Assembly: GCA_037447655.1 (NCBI GenBank)
Contig: JBBHKE010001824.1
Location: forward strand, 125,941 to 189,940
Length of the DNA: 64,000 bases
Direction: 5' to 3'
DNA from: Zygnema cylindricum
Lineage: Eukaryota > Streptophyta > Zygnematophyceae > Zygnematales > Zygnemataceae
Shown here in pieces: positions 9,413-21,800 of the stretch. The notes under the pieces were generated by a model, which was not told the DNA's origin, did not search any database, and saw only the letters and a program-made list of their open reading frames with translations. Each line of letters begins with the position of its first letter. Within the stretch, counting starts at the first letter, position 1. The translations under genes and the position numbers were made by a program.

Positions 9413-11505
9413 TAACAACATCCAAAATGAAAATGTGAAAGCTCAACGACTAACACATATTTACTGGCAAGTGGGTGAAGTTTGAGAAGGTCAATATCCT
9501 AACCTCGTCTGTGTGGATATTGCAACCGTGTTAGAAAACCCTGCATCCTAGTTTCTATCCAAAATTGACTGGCATGGTTTTCCCACCCCAATGTTGCCAA
9601 AAATACAACGATTGACATGATTGTGTAATCAGCTTATTTTGTCAATTCATTCTTCAACTTCTTAGGGTCACTAGTTATACCATTCTTAAGCTTCCTCCTT
9701 ACATACATGTTAGGAGACATTGACAACTTCAAAATTACCTTGTAGCCAATGACCACTCGCTTCCACGCAGTCCAGTGGGCTCACCACTCGCTCCTTTGAT
9801 GTACACTCTAGACAAAGATTCAAGAGAGAGGTGTATGTATGGGTATTAACAAGTCCCTACACTTTCTTCACGGTAGGCAATGCACCTTTTGTTGTTGAGA
9901 ACATTCCCCTCTTTGCATAGATAGGGAGCAAGTGAAGTACGTAAAATGATGTGGTGTTGGTTTGTCAACTTTTATAGTCACGTCGTAGAGTAAAGTTTAA
10001 CAATTAACTTAGGTTATTTTACGTCATTTTATCGTAATTATAAAATAACGTTTAGATCGAGTATTATGCTTCATTAACGTAAAAGTTTACACTTCATGCT
10101 CGCGTTATTTTCGAAGGTTAACAATTATTAAAATTCAATTGACGTGAGAATTGCACTTAAGTGTTGTAAAATTGAAGCGTCAACTTGGAAAACGTAACCC
10201 CAGAAATATGTATCATGCCCTACATCCACTAGGCCAGATTGTTTTGTTTCCTCAAATCCCTTAGTATGGTTGTCGTATGGCTTTTTTATCTTGTGGTCAT
10301 ATGGTGACTTAAATGAAACCAGAATATCCACAAGAAAAAACAATTCGCACTTTAAGAGAGCGGTTTGAGCGAGCGGTTTTCATTTCACGGCTTGGCTTGA
10401 GTACTTTGCCCTAGAGTGCGGAGGGTTGTGACCTTACACAAAGTGCAAGAAGTGGTTGTAGTGGAAAGAATAGAGAGAATGGAGAAGGTGTAGATGGTGT
10501 TGAGTAGAGTGAGGGAGTGGAGATAGTGGAGAGAGTGTAAATAGTGGAGAGAGTATAGAAAGTGGATGAAAAAGAGAGAGTGGATAAATTTTAGAGATTA
10601 GAGAGGGTATCGAGAGTGTGGGTAGTGTGCGAGGGGAAAATATATTTTATATTACAAAACGATACACGGTGCACATTCGTTCGGCAAAGTACACCATGAA
10701 TCACTATGTCTAAAAAAATAGTGTTCTTAGCTCTATTTTGGGTCTTAAGGCCAATAGCCAAAAAAACTTGAACTCTAATTTACACACCAAACCCTAATTT
10801 TGATTCACATTCCCATATTAAAGCTGCTATAGCTAGTGTTCACATAGACGACATTTGAACATTTGAGAACAGGTTGGACTTATCTCCCCTTGCCTTTATT
10901 ATTATGAATCAATTATGAGTCCGCTTTCCTCAACTCAACGCCACTCACTTTAGGTGTTAACGTCGTTTTCTGCATTTATTTTTGTACTTTTGTACGAAAT
11001 AACGAGCATGTTAGTTCTAACTCATATTGTAAGTCACACTATTTGCATACCTTCTAGATAGAGTAGTTGACACTAATATAACCGTAACTATATTAGCTTA
11101 AAGAAAAAAAAATATTTTTTTATTCTACTTTAAATTCAAGGGTCGTAATTTAGGGGAGGTGATATAGTGATATTAAATGTAATAGTGTTTCACTGCGTAC
11201 TGACCGTATTGCGGTACTTGATATGACATACCACAGACTGTGTATAGTCTGATGCTATTTAGTATATGGGTATTAGGGTGTAGTAATACTTTAAATTTAA
11301 ATATTACAGGGGTAACAATTTATTAGTGCTGTGCATCGACAAATTTATTATCGCTATAATTCGATATTCGATATATCAAATATAGAATTGTCAGAGGGTC
11401 CGATATATTGCTTCGAGAGCAACAAAAATTATAACGAGGAGGTCAATTTCCGTGCGTATTTTGTACGAAAAAGAACGTAGTGGTGGTTTTTTAAATTTTT
11501 AGCTA
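9413..11505. other. Intergenic, no gene recognised
   Basis: Mostly unique AT-rich DNA. A degenerate GTGGAGAGAGTG array lies at about 10,440-10,640. ACACCATGAATCACTAT near 10,687 may be a mutated MITE end. ATTCGATATTCGATATATC at about 11,355 resembles the TATCGA-rich insert at 29,371-29,458. Confidence 0.4.
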
Positions 11506-11513
11506 GACCGGCG

Positions 11514-12715
11514 CAGAGATCGCAAACGGTCAATCGAAACCGTGACCGACTGTTAACCGACCGCCCGCGTCGGTTCCGGAACGGATTTGGTTGCCAAATT
11601 TGGGGGGGCCGGGCGGATTCAGGCGGTTGATTCACAGAAAAAATAAAATCTGTTAAGGTCGGATAAGGGGTGAAGTTTCATTAGACGAAAAGTGAGGTTG
11701 TTTACAGAAATTCGAACCTCTCCTTTTGTTTTTATCCGTAAAACAATATTACAGAGAATCTTGCCAATATTCTCCAAAAGTTTGGGAGTTAACAATGACC
11801 GTTGGATTTTTTTTTGTGAAGCATTCGCTTCGAAAGTTTCTGTAATAGGTACATGAGGTACATCACCAATTACAAAAAAATTTAAGCCGCGACACGTCGG
11901 ATAATGAGCATACGTGTCAAGATGGCAACCAACCGAAATTGAAAAATTTCACACACCATATACGCATTCAGAAATCCATCAGAAAATACAAACGAAATCT
12001 CGTAACGCACTTTTGTCACGCTATTTTTGTTAGCTCCCAATCGTCACACTATTTTTGGCAACGCTCATCTGTCACATGTAAAAACAATTCGTCACGCGTA
12101 AAAACATGAACCCTAAATAAATGAGGTGGTACTTGACAAGGCGTTTGCAAAGCGGACAAAATTTGTGTTGAACGATGACCTGGTCCGCATGTACATGGTA
12201 CGCAAATGAAGATTTTTGGTCGGTGTGAAAATCATTGACGATTTTCAATATCAAATGTGTACTGACATGGCACCACACTTCTGCTAACATATTGCTAACA
12301 CGTTGATTGCAGACTCTGCGCAATGGAACTTTGTTCAAATTGTAGCATTCTGTAATGTTGGCCGTACAATTACAGAATGTCCCAATGGAACTTCACCCCA
12401 AGCAAAAAATGAAATAAATTGAAAATTTTGTACTGTCCATACAATCCAACATCATTGTACGTTGTACTCTTTATCGTGGAAGGTATACGGGAGATGTACC
12501 ACTAATTTTGTACTTATTCGGGTACGGGCGGGTACGGTTAGTCGCGAGAAATCGAGTTTCGGTTAACTTTTATTTTTGTAAACGTGTTTCGGGTAACGGT
12601 TAACAATTTAGGAGCGTCACATGACCCGGTCTGGCTTAGGGTACTCAGATTTTGAAAAAAAAAAACGGTGCGTGGTCGGTTTCGGTTATCTAAAATTTGA
12701 CTTTTGCGACCTCTG
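11514..12715. mobile_element. hAT-like non-autonomous transposon, copy 1
   Basis: The element begins CAGAGATCGCAAA and ends TTTTGCGACCTCTG, inverted repeats of the hAT CAG/CTG type. It is flanked by an identical 8-bp duplication GACCGGCG at 11,506-11,513 and 12,716-12,723, the length diagnostic of hAT. Internal motifs include GACCGCCCGCGTCGG, CCGGAACGGAT and GCGAGAAATCGAGTTTCGG. No transposase is encoded. A second element is nested at 11,667-12,399. Related copies lie at 42,345-43,545, 43,642-44,265 and 62,632-62,965. Confidence 0.88.
11667..12399. mobile_element. Harbinger-like MITE nested in the hAT element
   Basis: Ends GGGGTGAAGTTTCATTAGAC and CCAATGGAACTTCACCCC are inverted and match the family at 40,536-41,240. 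The related hAT copy near 42,470 reads GGTCGGGTAAGCAAAAAATG with no insertion, giving an empty site. Boundaries are ambiguous by one base; a 3-bp TAA/AAG-type duplication is likely. Confidence 0.8.
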
Positions 12716-12861
12716 GACCGGCGTACGGAAATACCACGATGGTTATCGATGCGATAAATATCGTTCGATTTTAGCCTTCTCGTCGATTATCGGTAGGTCA
12801 AAAATTGGCACATGTCGAATATCGGCAAGTGGCTTTCGAGACACAACACTACAATCTATTA

Positions 12862-13079
12862 CACCGTGAATCGCTATTAGTGTAAATGTTTTTTTTGTCT
12901 CTTAAAACATCTTTTCTCCGTACAAAATTATTGGATGTTGGGTCTGACGGCTGCGATTGAAATGTAAACATTCTCAGCTTCCTATAGGCAATTTCAAATT
13001 GAAAATCCAACGATTGTGTACCGAGAAAAAAAGTTTTAAGTGGCGGAAAAATTATTAACACTAATAGCGATACACGGTG
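12862..13079. mobile_element. Tc1/mariner-like palindromic MITE
   Basis: TIRs CACCGTGAATCGCTATTAGT and its near-complement, with TA at 12,860-12,861 and 13,080-13,081. The inner arms (CTTAAAACATCTTTTCTCCG / GAGAAAAAAAGTTTTAAG) are also complementary, so the whole 218 bp folds into a hairpin. Confidence 0.88.
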
Positions 13080-13153
13080 TAGTGCATGAGCGCTATATCG
13101 GAAGAGATATTGGAATCATCGCGATAAAAAAATACATCGATACAAAACTCTTA

Positions 13154-14100
13154 GGGTACGTCCCCATGTATTAAAGTATCTACTTTTCTCTGTCTTTTTG
13201 CCCTAAAATTCAGGGAACTTTGACAAAAACTTTAGCCGTACGAGAAAATCATTTTTATCGAAGTAGAGTGAACGTCAATTCATACATTGGAGGTACGGCG
13301 TGTTTGTTGTCATGTGAACGCATTTAGGCATTTTCCCCTTTTCGACCCTCGGGCAAGAGAATCTAGCCCATAAAAAAACTTCATCCAAAATCACCTCAGG
13401 GGGTGATTTTAGTTCAAGTACCGCCCAAACAGTGAATGAAAAATGACCCATGGACGCTCCACAAGAGTGTGAAAATTTTAGGACGAGGGAGAGTCCTCGC
13501 TATATTTCTCCGTGCCGTCACGCGCATGTACGGAAAAAAATCTGCAGGGGTCTCCAACCTTCACTTTCATTTATGGGGTCCTTTGCAAAATTTTGCGCCG
13601 TCGTCGCCTCTCCCCTCTCCCTCTCACACCATCGCTTTTATCTCACACTGTTTAGAATGAGAGACGACAATATTGGTATAAAATGAAAGATATTTTAAAA
13701 ATATTATTTTTGACAATTTTTAGGTTTTTTTTTAATGGCAAGTCGAGCGAGAAAAGTAGAAAAAACGAAATCGGAAAACCATGGCAGAAAGTTATTGAAT
13801 CAGTGACGTTGACGTTGTCATAAGTGAGCGTGACGTCACAATATCACCAAACCCTAAACATCTACGATTTCACAAAAATCTAGACGTCTACAACTGTCGC
13901 TGTTTTTGTTGGCGTCACTAATCGTCGGAAGTTTCGTAGTCGTCTTCAATCGTCACAAGTTGTACCTACGTCTACAACCGTCACATATCAAAGTTCCGAT
14001 TTCATTTTCGCACATAGGGACGCTCTTCAAAGTAGTACGGAAAATCCTTACTACAGTCCAAAACACTTTATCAAAGTACCGATAACACGGGGACGTACCC
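13154..14100 (+). mobile_element. PIF/Harbinger-like MITE, full copy A1
   Basis: 947 bp starting GGGTACGTCCCCATGT and ending GGGGACGTACCC, flanked by TTA at 13,151-13,153 and 14,101-14,103, the target duplication of PIF/Harbinger elements. The interior carries TGACGTCA at 13,831-13,838 and several GACGTCTACAACTGTCGC-like motifs. No transposase is seen. At least five relatives lie in this window. Confidence 0.88.
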
Positions 14101-14420
14101 TTAATCGTGGCGATTGATATGGTTGGCAATGATGACAAAATGTACCAGAGGCCTGTACGGAAGCACTATCGTCTTCAATCAAATAAACAGGTAATTACAT
14201 TAAAAATTGCCGCCCACGTTGGTCTTCCAATCGTTGCCTTTTTGTCAGAGAAATGCCGTCTTATTTGTTCTTTTGTCAGAGAAACAACATTTGGTAGTTC
14301 AAGATACGCTTGCCGTACAAGGAAACGGCGGAAAAGGCGGAAAGACCGCACGTGCTGAAGCAGCAGTGGGGCGCAGCCACCGCCGCCTAAAAGGCGTAAA
14401 ACCGACTGCTCCTTCGACTA

Positions 14421-14635
14421 CACCGTGTATCGCTATTAGTGTTAGCATTTTTTTTGACACTTAAACCTTTTTTCTCCGTGCACACTTCTGCGATTTTCAG
14501 CTTGAGACCGCCAATCGGAAGCTGAGAATCTTACCTTTCAATAGAATCCGTCAGATCCACAATCCGACACATGTGTACGGAGAAAAGAGGTTTTAAGTGG
14601 CGAAAAATTATTAACACTAATAGCGATTCACGGTG
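14421..14635. mobile_element. Tc1/mariner-like palindromic MITE
   Basis: TIRs CACCGTGTATCGCTATTAGT / ACTAATAGCGATTCACGGTG with TA on each side (14,419-14,420 and 14,636-14,637). The interior matches the 12,862 copy. It ends 300 bp before the LRR gene start codon, so it sits in the proximal promoter. Confidence 0.88.
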
Positions 14636-14893
14636 TACTATAGGTCTGTACTCTGTAGCTGTCTTCACGCGTGCGAAGTGCCGATACGCATTAAAACTGA
14701 ATGTTTCGATACACGTGTATCCAGCCAATCGAAGGCGGCGAAAAAAATCTTTCCTTTCGATCTTTTTTTTAGGGTTTTAAAAATTGCTTTGCAGCGCTGG
14801 AGGCGCAGTCAAACCCTTACATCGATCTGAAAAACATATCTTCTTGAACTAAAACCGCCACGTGGCTCTTGTTAAAATACTTCCGAATCCTAT

Positions 14894-14942
14894 CGAGGCG
14901 GCGACTGGTTATCCATGGCTGGCGACTGGTTATCCATGGCTG
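14894..14942 (+). repeat. 21-bp tandem duplication across the LRR start codon
   Basis: GGCGACTGGTTATCCATGGC occurs twice in a row (from about 14,900 and 14,921), giving two in-frame ATGs at 14,915 and 14,936. The second gene copy at 30,558 has the unit once. Use of the upstream ATG adds seven residues (MAGDWLS) before the signal peptide. Confidence 0.8.
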
Positions 14943-15810
14943 CCGCCATGATCTTCGCGACAGTGCTGGTCCTGGCGTGCCACGTGGCATTCGTAATAGG
15001 ATACTACAATCCTTTCCAAACCATGTGGGAGCCTGACAGTAGGTTTCCCCCTCCTCCACCCTTCCTTTTCCCCCTTTTTGGCCTGCGGTCCTTGTATTCA
15101 CACGTGCGTAACATGAACCTGATTGGCTCCTCTGCCTTATGTCCGTACGGCCGCTGCAGGGCTGGCTCTGGCGGCGGTGATCGCGGCCTTCGAGGCGGGA
15201 GGCGCCTTTTCCTTGACGAGCTGCGAGGAAGGCTACTACTCCTGCGACAGTTCCGGCCGCGTGATTTCTATGTGAGTGACAATCCCTGCGTGCACTCTCC
15301 TTGCGTGCACTCTCTCTACCGTGATAAATCCGCTGTGAATATCGCACTGAATCTCGCATTAAATATTAAATATTCGGCCGCGTGATTTCTATGTGAGTGA
15401 CTATCCCTGCGTGCACTCTCCTTGCGTGCACTCTCTCTACCGTGATAAATCCGCTGTGAATATCGCACTGAATCTCGCATTAAATATTAAATATTCGGCC
15501 GCGTGATTTCTATGTGAGTGACTATCCCTGCGTGCACTCTCCTTGCGTGCACTCTCTCTACCGTGATAAATCCGCTGTGAATATCGCACTGAATCTCGCA
15601 CTAAATTTCTCATCGAATTTTGCATGTTTGATTGATAGATTGCGTGCAATCCCTGCTGTGATAAATCCCTGTGAATTTCGCACTGAATCTCGCACTGAAT
15701 TCCACACTAAATTTCGCTCTAAATTTCGCACTCATATGTGATTGATAGACTGTGTGCACTCCCTGCTGCGATGCGCTTTTATAGCGATGCTTGGGGGGGG
15801 GGGGGGGGGG

Positions 15811-15870
<60 letters not shown>

Positions 15871-18800
15871 GGGGAGAGGGGAGAGGGGAGTGGCGAGAAA
15901 GGAAAGAAAGGACTCTATTGACTATCAATGGGAGCAATGGGGTCCAGAAGCGCCTCTGACAAAAATGAATGGGGGGGGAGGAGGCGGTTGGGGAAGAGGG
16001 GGATGGGGAGGGAGAGGGAGAGGGAGAGGGAAGGGGGAGGCGAAAGGGGAGGGAGAGGAAGAAGGGGAGGAAGGGGATGTGAAAATATCGTTAGGTGGGA
16101 AAGGAATGGGGAGGGACATTGTCAGGAGAGAATAAGACATCCTGTTTGGGGAAGGAAAGGAGGGGAGAGAGGTAGGGGAGGTAGAGGAAGAGGATGTGGG
16201 GGGGAAGGGCGAGGGAGGATTGAGAGAAAGAGGTAACTTGTTAAGGGGTGGTATAGGAGAAGGAGGGGGAAGAGAAGGAAGGAAAAGGAACGGTGGGGCT
16301 AGCAAAGAGGTTGAGTGGGGGTGTATTGATCTAAATTTTGCGTATCTGAAGTGGAGCACTGAAAATCGCACTAAATCTAGCACTAATTCCACTAATTCCA
16401 CACGGAAATCTACATTGGATCCGCGTTGGAAATCACACTGAATACTTCGCACTAAAATTTGCACTAAATCTAGCACGAAATTCCGCACTGCAATATACAC
16501 AAGATCCACACTGAAAATAGCACTAAATCTAGCACAAATATTGATTCGTCTCTGCTCTGAAGGCCTTTTGAGAAGGATGCGGGGTTTAGGAAGGTCAATG
16601 GGGGGATGGCAAATGGAAGGAGAGGGAAATTGTAAGAATGGAATGGAAATTCTAGTTTAGTGGCAAAAAGGATGCGGGTGCAGTAATCTATCGTATGAGG
16701 AGGTGGGCGGGACCATTGCGCCGGAGATTGGCAATCTCACAAAACTGGAATCCTTGTGAGTGTGGACTGAGAGAGGGGAGGCATTTGATATGGAAAAAAA
16801 TCTCTAAACTAATGATGAAACCTCCGTTGGGTCTCTTCTTTGAAAGGGATGGAAAATGTTGTATTCTTTATAAATGTTAATGTGTAGACTGAGAGAAGGG
16901 ATGCATCTCATGTGAAAAATTCTTGGAAAAGTAAGAGTGTTGCCTTTATTGGTATCTCTTATTTGAAAGGGATGGTAAATGTTGACTTAAACAGTTTTTT
17001 CTTTTAGTGTTAATGACTGGGGTGGTACTACAAAAAGGTGTCTTGGGGGGAAAATAAAGAAGTCTTATTCTCATAAACATTAGACAAGCGCCCATGATTT
17101 ACTCGAGAAATGTCAAACATTGGAAGATTGAATATAAACCTATGCCATTGTCACTTTTGACATTTTTCCCAAAATCTTGCCAGGATGAAATCTCTCCTCA
17201 TCTCCATCTTCACCTGAGAGAATGCATTAACCTCCATTATGTAGCCAGATAGCCAAAGTAATTAACTTTGTTCTAAGGTTTCCTGCCCAATGATAATTTT
17301 AGAGTGAAATCTTTGTAATGCATTCAATTTCTTTTAAGGACACTCACCACCAGTTCTTGCTTGGAATGTGGACACGCGCCGATGATTTACTCGAGAAATG
17401 TCAAACATTGGAAGATTGAATAAAAACTTGTGAATGTTTTACGTTTGAAATGAAATTTGTTTTCTAAACTTCCTTTTTGATGAAGTAACATGCATTGGTG
17501 GGTCCAAAACGATCATCGGCTCAGTAATAAACCACTATATAGAAAATATGTTTAAAAGGTAAGTTTCATATTCTGCAATATTTACTTATTGCTATTTGAT
17601 TTTGGAAGGTGCTGGGACAGAGTAGGTGTGAATTCGTATTAGTAGAAACATAGTCAATTTGGACAATATATTTTTTAAATTGCGCAAGTACAATTCTGGA
17701 TAAGTACAATTTTATTGTGGTTGCGAAATTTATTATAATTATTATTATTTTGAGAGGTTCGGGGTGGGGATGCGAGGTGTCACAGATTACTACAAGACAA
17801 TAAGTTCACCAGAGTCATTCCATCGTCCATCGGCCGGCTGAAATCCCTTCAACAATTGTAAGAAATATATCAGTAAAACACGTTAAAAATTTGAAACATC
17901 CTTCGAAACATTTTATTTGTAATAAATAACAATAAAAGAAAACAAAACGATCCTTTAAATTTTTACTGTCTATTCTACGGTGTAGGGCGTGGGTAGGGGA
18001 GACAACAAGCAAGTAAAAAGTAGTCATGATCATAAGAAATTTATAGAAAAAAAATAGCTAAGCAACAACTAATCTTACATCTGACTATAATAAAAGGCTA
18101 ATATTTAAAATATTTAATGTCAGATGATTAAAATGTTTAAGAATATTAGTAATTAATTAAAAAATGTAAAATAAATAACTGATAATAGCAATGGGCAGGA
18201 TAAAGAAAAATAGTTGGTAGAATTGATTGATAGTAATAATAGCTAATAATTAGTAATTTGGTGATATAAATATATTAAAAAAAAAAATCAGTAATAAAAC
18301 AAATATTGATGATAGATACTTGATTGCAAAAATAAATTACAACAGTTTAAAAATAGCAACATCTAGTAACGCTAACTAATTGTCAGTAAAAAATATTAAA
18401 AAATAATAGAAAGTGGATGCTGATTAAAATTTATTAATAGCAATAATAAGCCAGTTTGACTAAAAGGCATTTTAGAGGTTTGGGGTTGGGGATGCGAGGT
18501 GTCACAGAGAACTATATGAGAACCAATTGAGTGGAAGCATTCCATCGTCCATCGGTCAACTGACATCCCTCCAATACTTGTAAGAAATACAAGAGAACAA
18601 ATTTGAAAAATCCCTCGAAGTATTATAAAACGCATTTTGTAATAAATAATTAGGAAAAAAAACAAGAATGATTCTTTAAAAATTATTGTCTATTTTACAA
18701 GGTATGGTTGTGGAGGGGGGCGTGGGGGCGTGGGGGCGTGGTAACAGTTAAGTAAGACTAGTTATGATCATAACAATTTAATAAAAGTAAATGAAAAAAA

Positions 18801-21800
18801 AATATTACAACTATTTAAAATTAATATTGACAAATGGTTAAAATAATTCGTAATGTTAGTAATTAATGTACAATATTAACAAAAAGTAACTGAGAATAGT
18901 AGGAGAACTATTTAAATTAGTCGGTAATAGTAGCTGATCAACATAATTAGTAATTTATTAGTATAAATGTAAACAAGGGATCTCCCTCTATGAGGAGGAT
19001 TGAAATAGACTGTAGAAATTGTCCTTTTAAACTTATATAGGAAAATACACTTACCACCCTCTCTCCTTGTCGCCAATAAATATCAATCACCCATATTAGT
19101 TAATAATGAATGTTAATAATAACTAATAGTACACAATTTATTATAATTAACGATGGTAAACAATCAGAGTATTTAATACAAATAACAAAGCATGATACCC
19201 AGCAAAAAATAAAATAATAATGATAGCAAAACCCAACAGTTAAAACAAAAGTCAGGAGTAAAAATTAAGGTTTTTTTTATAATAACCGATATTAATATTT
19301 GACAAAAGTAATAGTTTGTAATAAATAATTTTTATGATTACTGATAATTCATAGTTACAATCCAACAATGGCAGTAATAAACGTTGTTAATGAAAAAATA
19401 CAAATTTATAGTTTATATGAATTAGAAAACAACATTACATAATAACATACAACATATAATAAGAGCTAATAATTCATAACAATAACAAGTCCATTTTACT
19501 AAAAGGCATTTGGGAGGTCTGGGGTTGGGGAGGTGGAATGTCACAGAACTCTACATGGCAACCAGTTGAGTGGAACCATTCCGTCGTCCATCTTTAACCT
19601 GAAATTCCTCGTTACCTTGTAAGTCACAATGCAATCAAACGTATAATAATATCTAATTGTGCTATAATTATTCACTATATTATGATTGAACATATTAACA
19701 TTTGTTTGCCGTATTGTATTTGAACAAATGTGGCATTTAAGCTTTTGAAACTTCATCAATAAACGAATGAAGTTAGCGTTGAAAGGGTCGGGACCCCTAT
19801 AATAATAATAATAATAATCATAATGAAAAGTAACCGTAAAAACATCTATTTAAAACAAAATAATAATAATACTACTTAGGTTTCAGGGTAGAGATGCGCA
19901 CATTACTTTCTCGCAACCAGTTGACTGGAGACATTTCATCATCCTTTGGTAAATTGGAAAATTTCAGCTACTTGTATGACACATTTGTATTCGAACAAAT
20001 GTATTTTGTCAGTTTTTGGAACTTTGATATTGAATAAATGAAGTTCCCATAGAGCGACCCAGGGGCGAGGGGATTGGAGGGCCGGGGGTGAAAGAAGGGA
20101 GTGGCTGTCCTTCTATGAGGAGGAGAGTTTGGAAAATATCCATTTAAACCCGTACCGGAAGATACGATCACAACCCTCGCCTCGCCCCTCCCCCTCATTG
20201 CCTTCCTTTCACACCCTCGCCACCACCTCCCTCTTCCCTCCACCCCGTTCAATTTAGTCCCCTACAACGGCGACAAAAAAGTATCGGAAATGCATCAAAA
20301 CAAATATAACTTAAATAGAAATGAAAAAGCAATTTTGTTTCTGATTACAGAAACTTAATAATGTCCCGAAAAAGACACCCAAACGTGTTGGGATGAGGTT
20401 TCAAGTGTTAAAACAGAGTTAGAGAGAGGGGGGGAGAGATACAGGGGAAGAGAGAGAGATAGAGGGTTTTTTAATAGAGGGAGAGGGAGAGAGGAAGAGA
20501 GGAAGAGAGGGAGAGAGGGAGAGAGGGAGAATGGGATATTTTGGTTCACTAGGAAAATCTGTCCGTTTTGCAACTTTCAATATCTTTGTCAGTATTCACG
20601 TATAAAAACCCAAATTGGCATTAAAACACTCCAATTTTACCAGTGTCAAAAAAATAAGATATTCCTTCAAAAAGCGGGGAATATTACCCTTTCAAATTGA
20701 CAAATCACAAATGCCTATTTTGTGATCTTATATACATGTATGAATTATTAAGAAAGATAAAGAAATTTAAAATCTCAAACAGAAAAACAGAAACATTTTT
20801 ATGGCATATTAGTTTGACCAGATTTGTTATTTGGCGGAAGTGGCCAAAAATCCGGTCCACGTGGTAATAAAAAATTCGTATTTGCATTTTTTAATTGTGA
20901 ACTTGCATTTGTTGTAGCACTGGTTGACGAACCAATACCAATTTTTCTCTTTTTCTTATGTACAAGTTGTTGAAACTTCTAAATCAATAAATTTGAAGGT
21001 TTTGAAAACATAGAGGTGTGGGAGGGTATGACTCACTAATTGAAAAAAAATACACTTCAAAAAATCATTGCATTCGAGAGATCCACACTGTTTTTTAGTA
21101 CATTTTAGATAAATTAATAGAAAACAATCTGAAAGTTGGAAAAACGTAAGACAATGGGACAACATTAAGCGTAGATAACTAGAATCAGTTATGTCTTTTC
21201 CTTTACTTTTTCGGTTGATGCCATGAAGTTAAATTTTTATATGCAGTACATAATTTGTTTTTTTCCCGTTGATGTAATTTCCTCCAAATAATTTTAATCC
21301 CTTTTCAGGATAAAACAATCAAGTTAGCTTTTCATGTTGTATATAGTCTGTTTCTTCTTTTCAGATAATTATTATTTATCACCAATGTTTGATTCCTTAA
21401 TATTGTTGTTTTTCTGGGCCTTTTCTTCTATAAATCTATGGTTAATCTAGTTTTTCTTTTTTATGGCCGTTGTACAGTTCTATTTCTAACAACTACTTCA
21501 CCGGACCAATTGTTTCCAACGCCAATAAAGTCCCATCTTGTGATGACTTGAAAAACAATTGCTTGTTTGGCCCAAGCCTCCCATCAGGGTGCCTATCCAA
21601 ATATCAACGCAGTAAAAGTGAATGTGGAGCGTTTTGCAATGCAACCCAAGTAGGAGGACCTTGTGGGGGAGGCGGTATCTGTTCGAATGGTACCAATGGA
21701 AAAACACGTACATGTGCATGCTTTAAAGGATACAACAATGTGTTGAACAAATACACTTGCAAATGTACGCCCTTTTGATAAGATTGATGGCAGGAATGAT

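Noticed and set aside
21470-21778. Independent small Cys-rich secreted protein gene
   Set aside because: The stretch begins right after a CAG acceptor with an LRR end in the phase expected from exon 7, so it is better explained as an exon of the LRR gene; a terminal isoform stopping at 21,778 remains possible.
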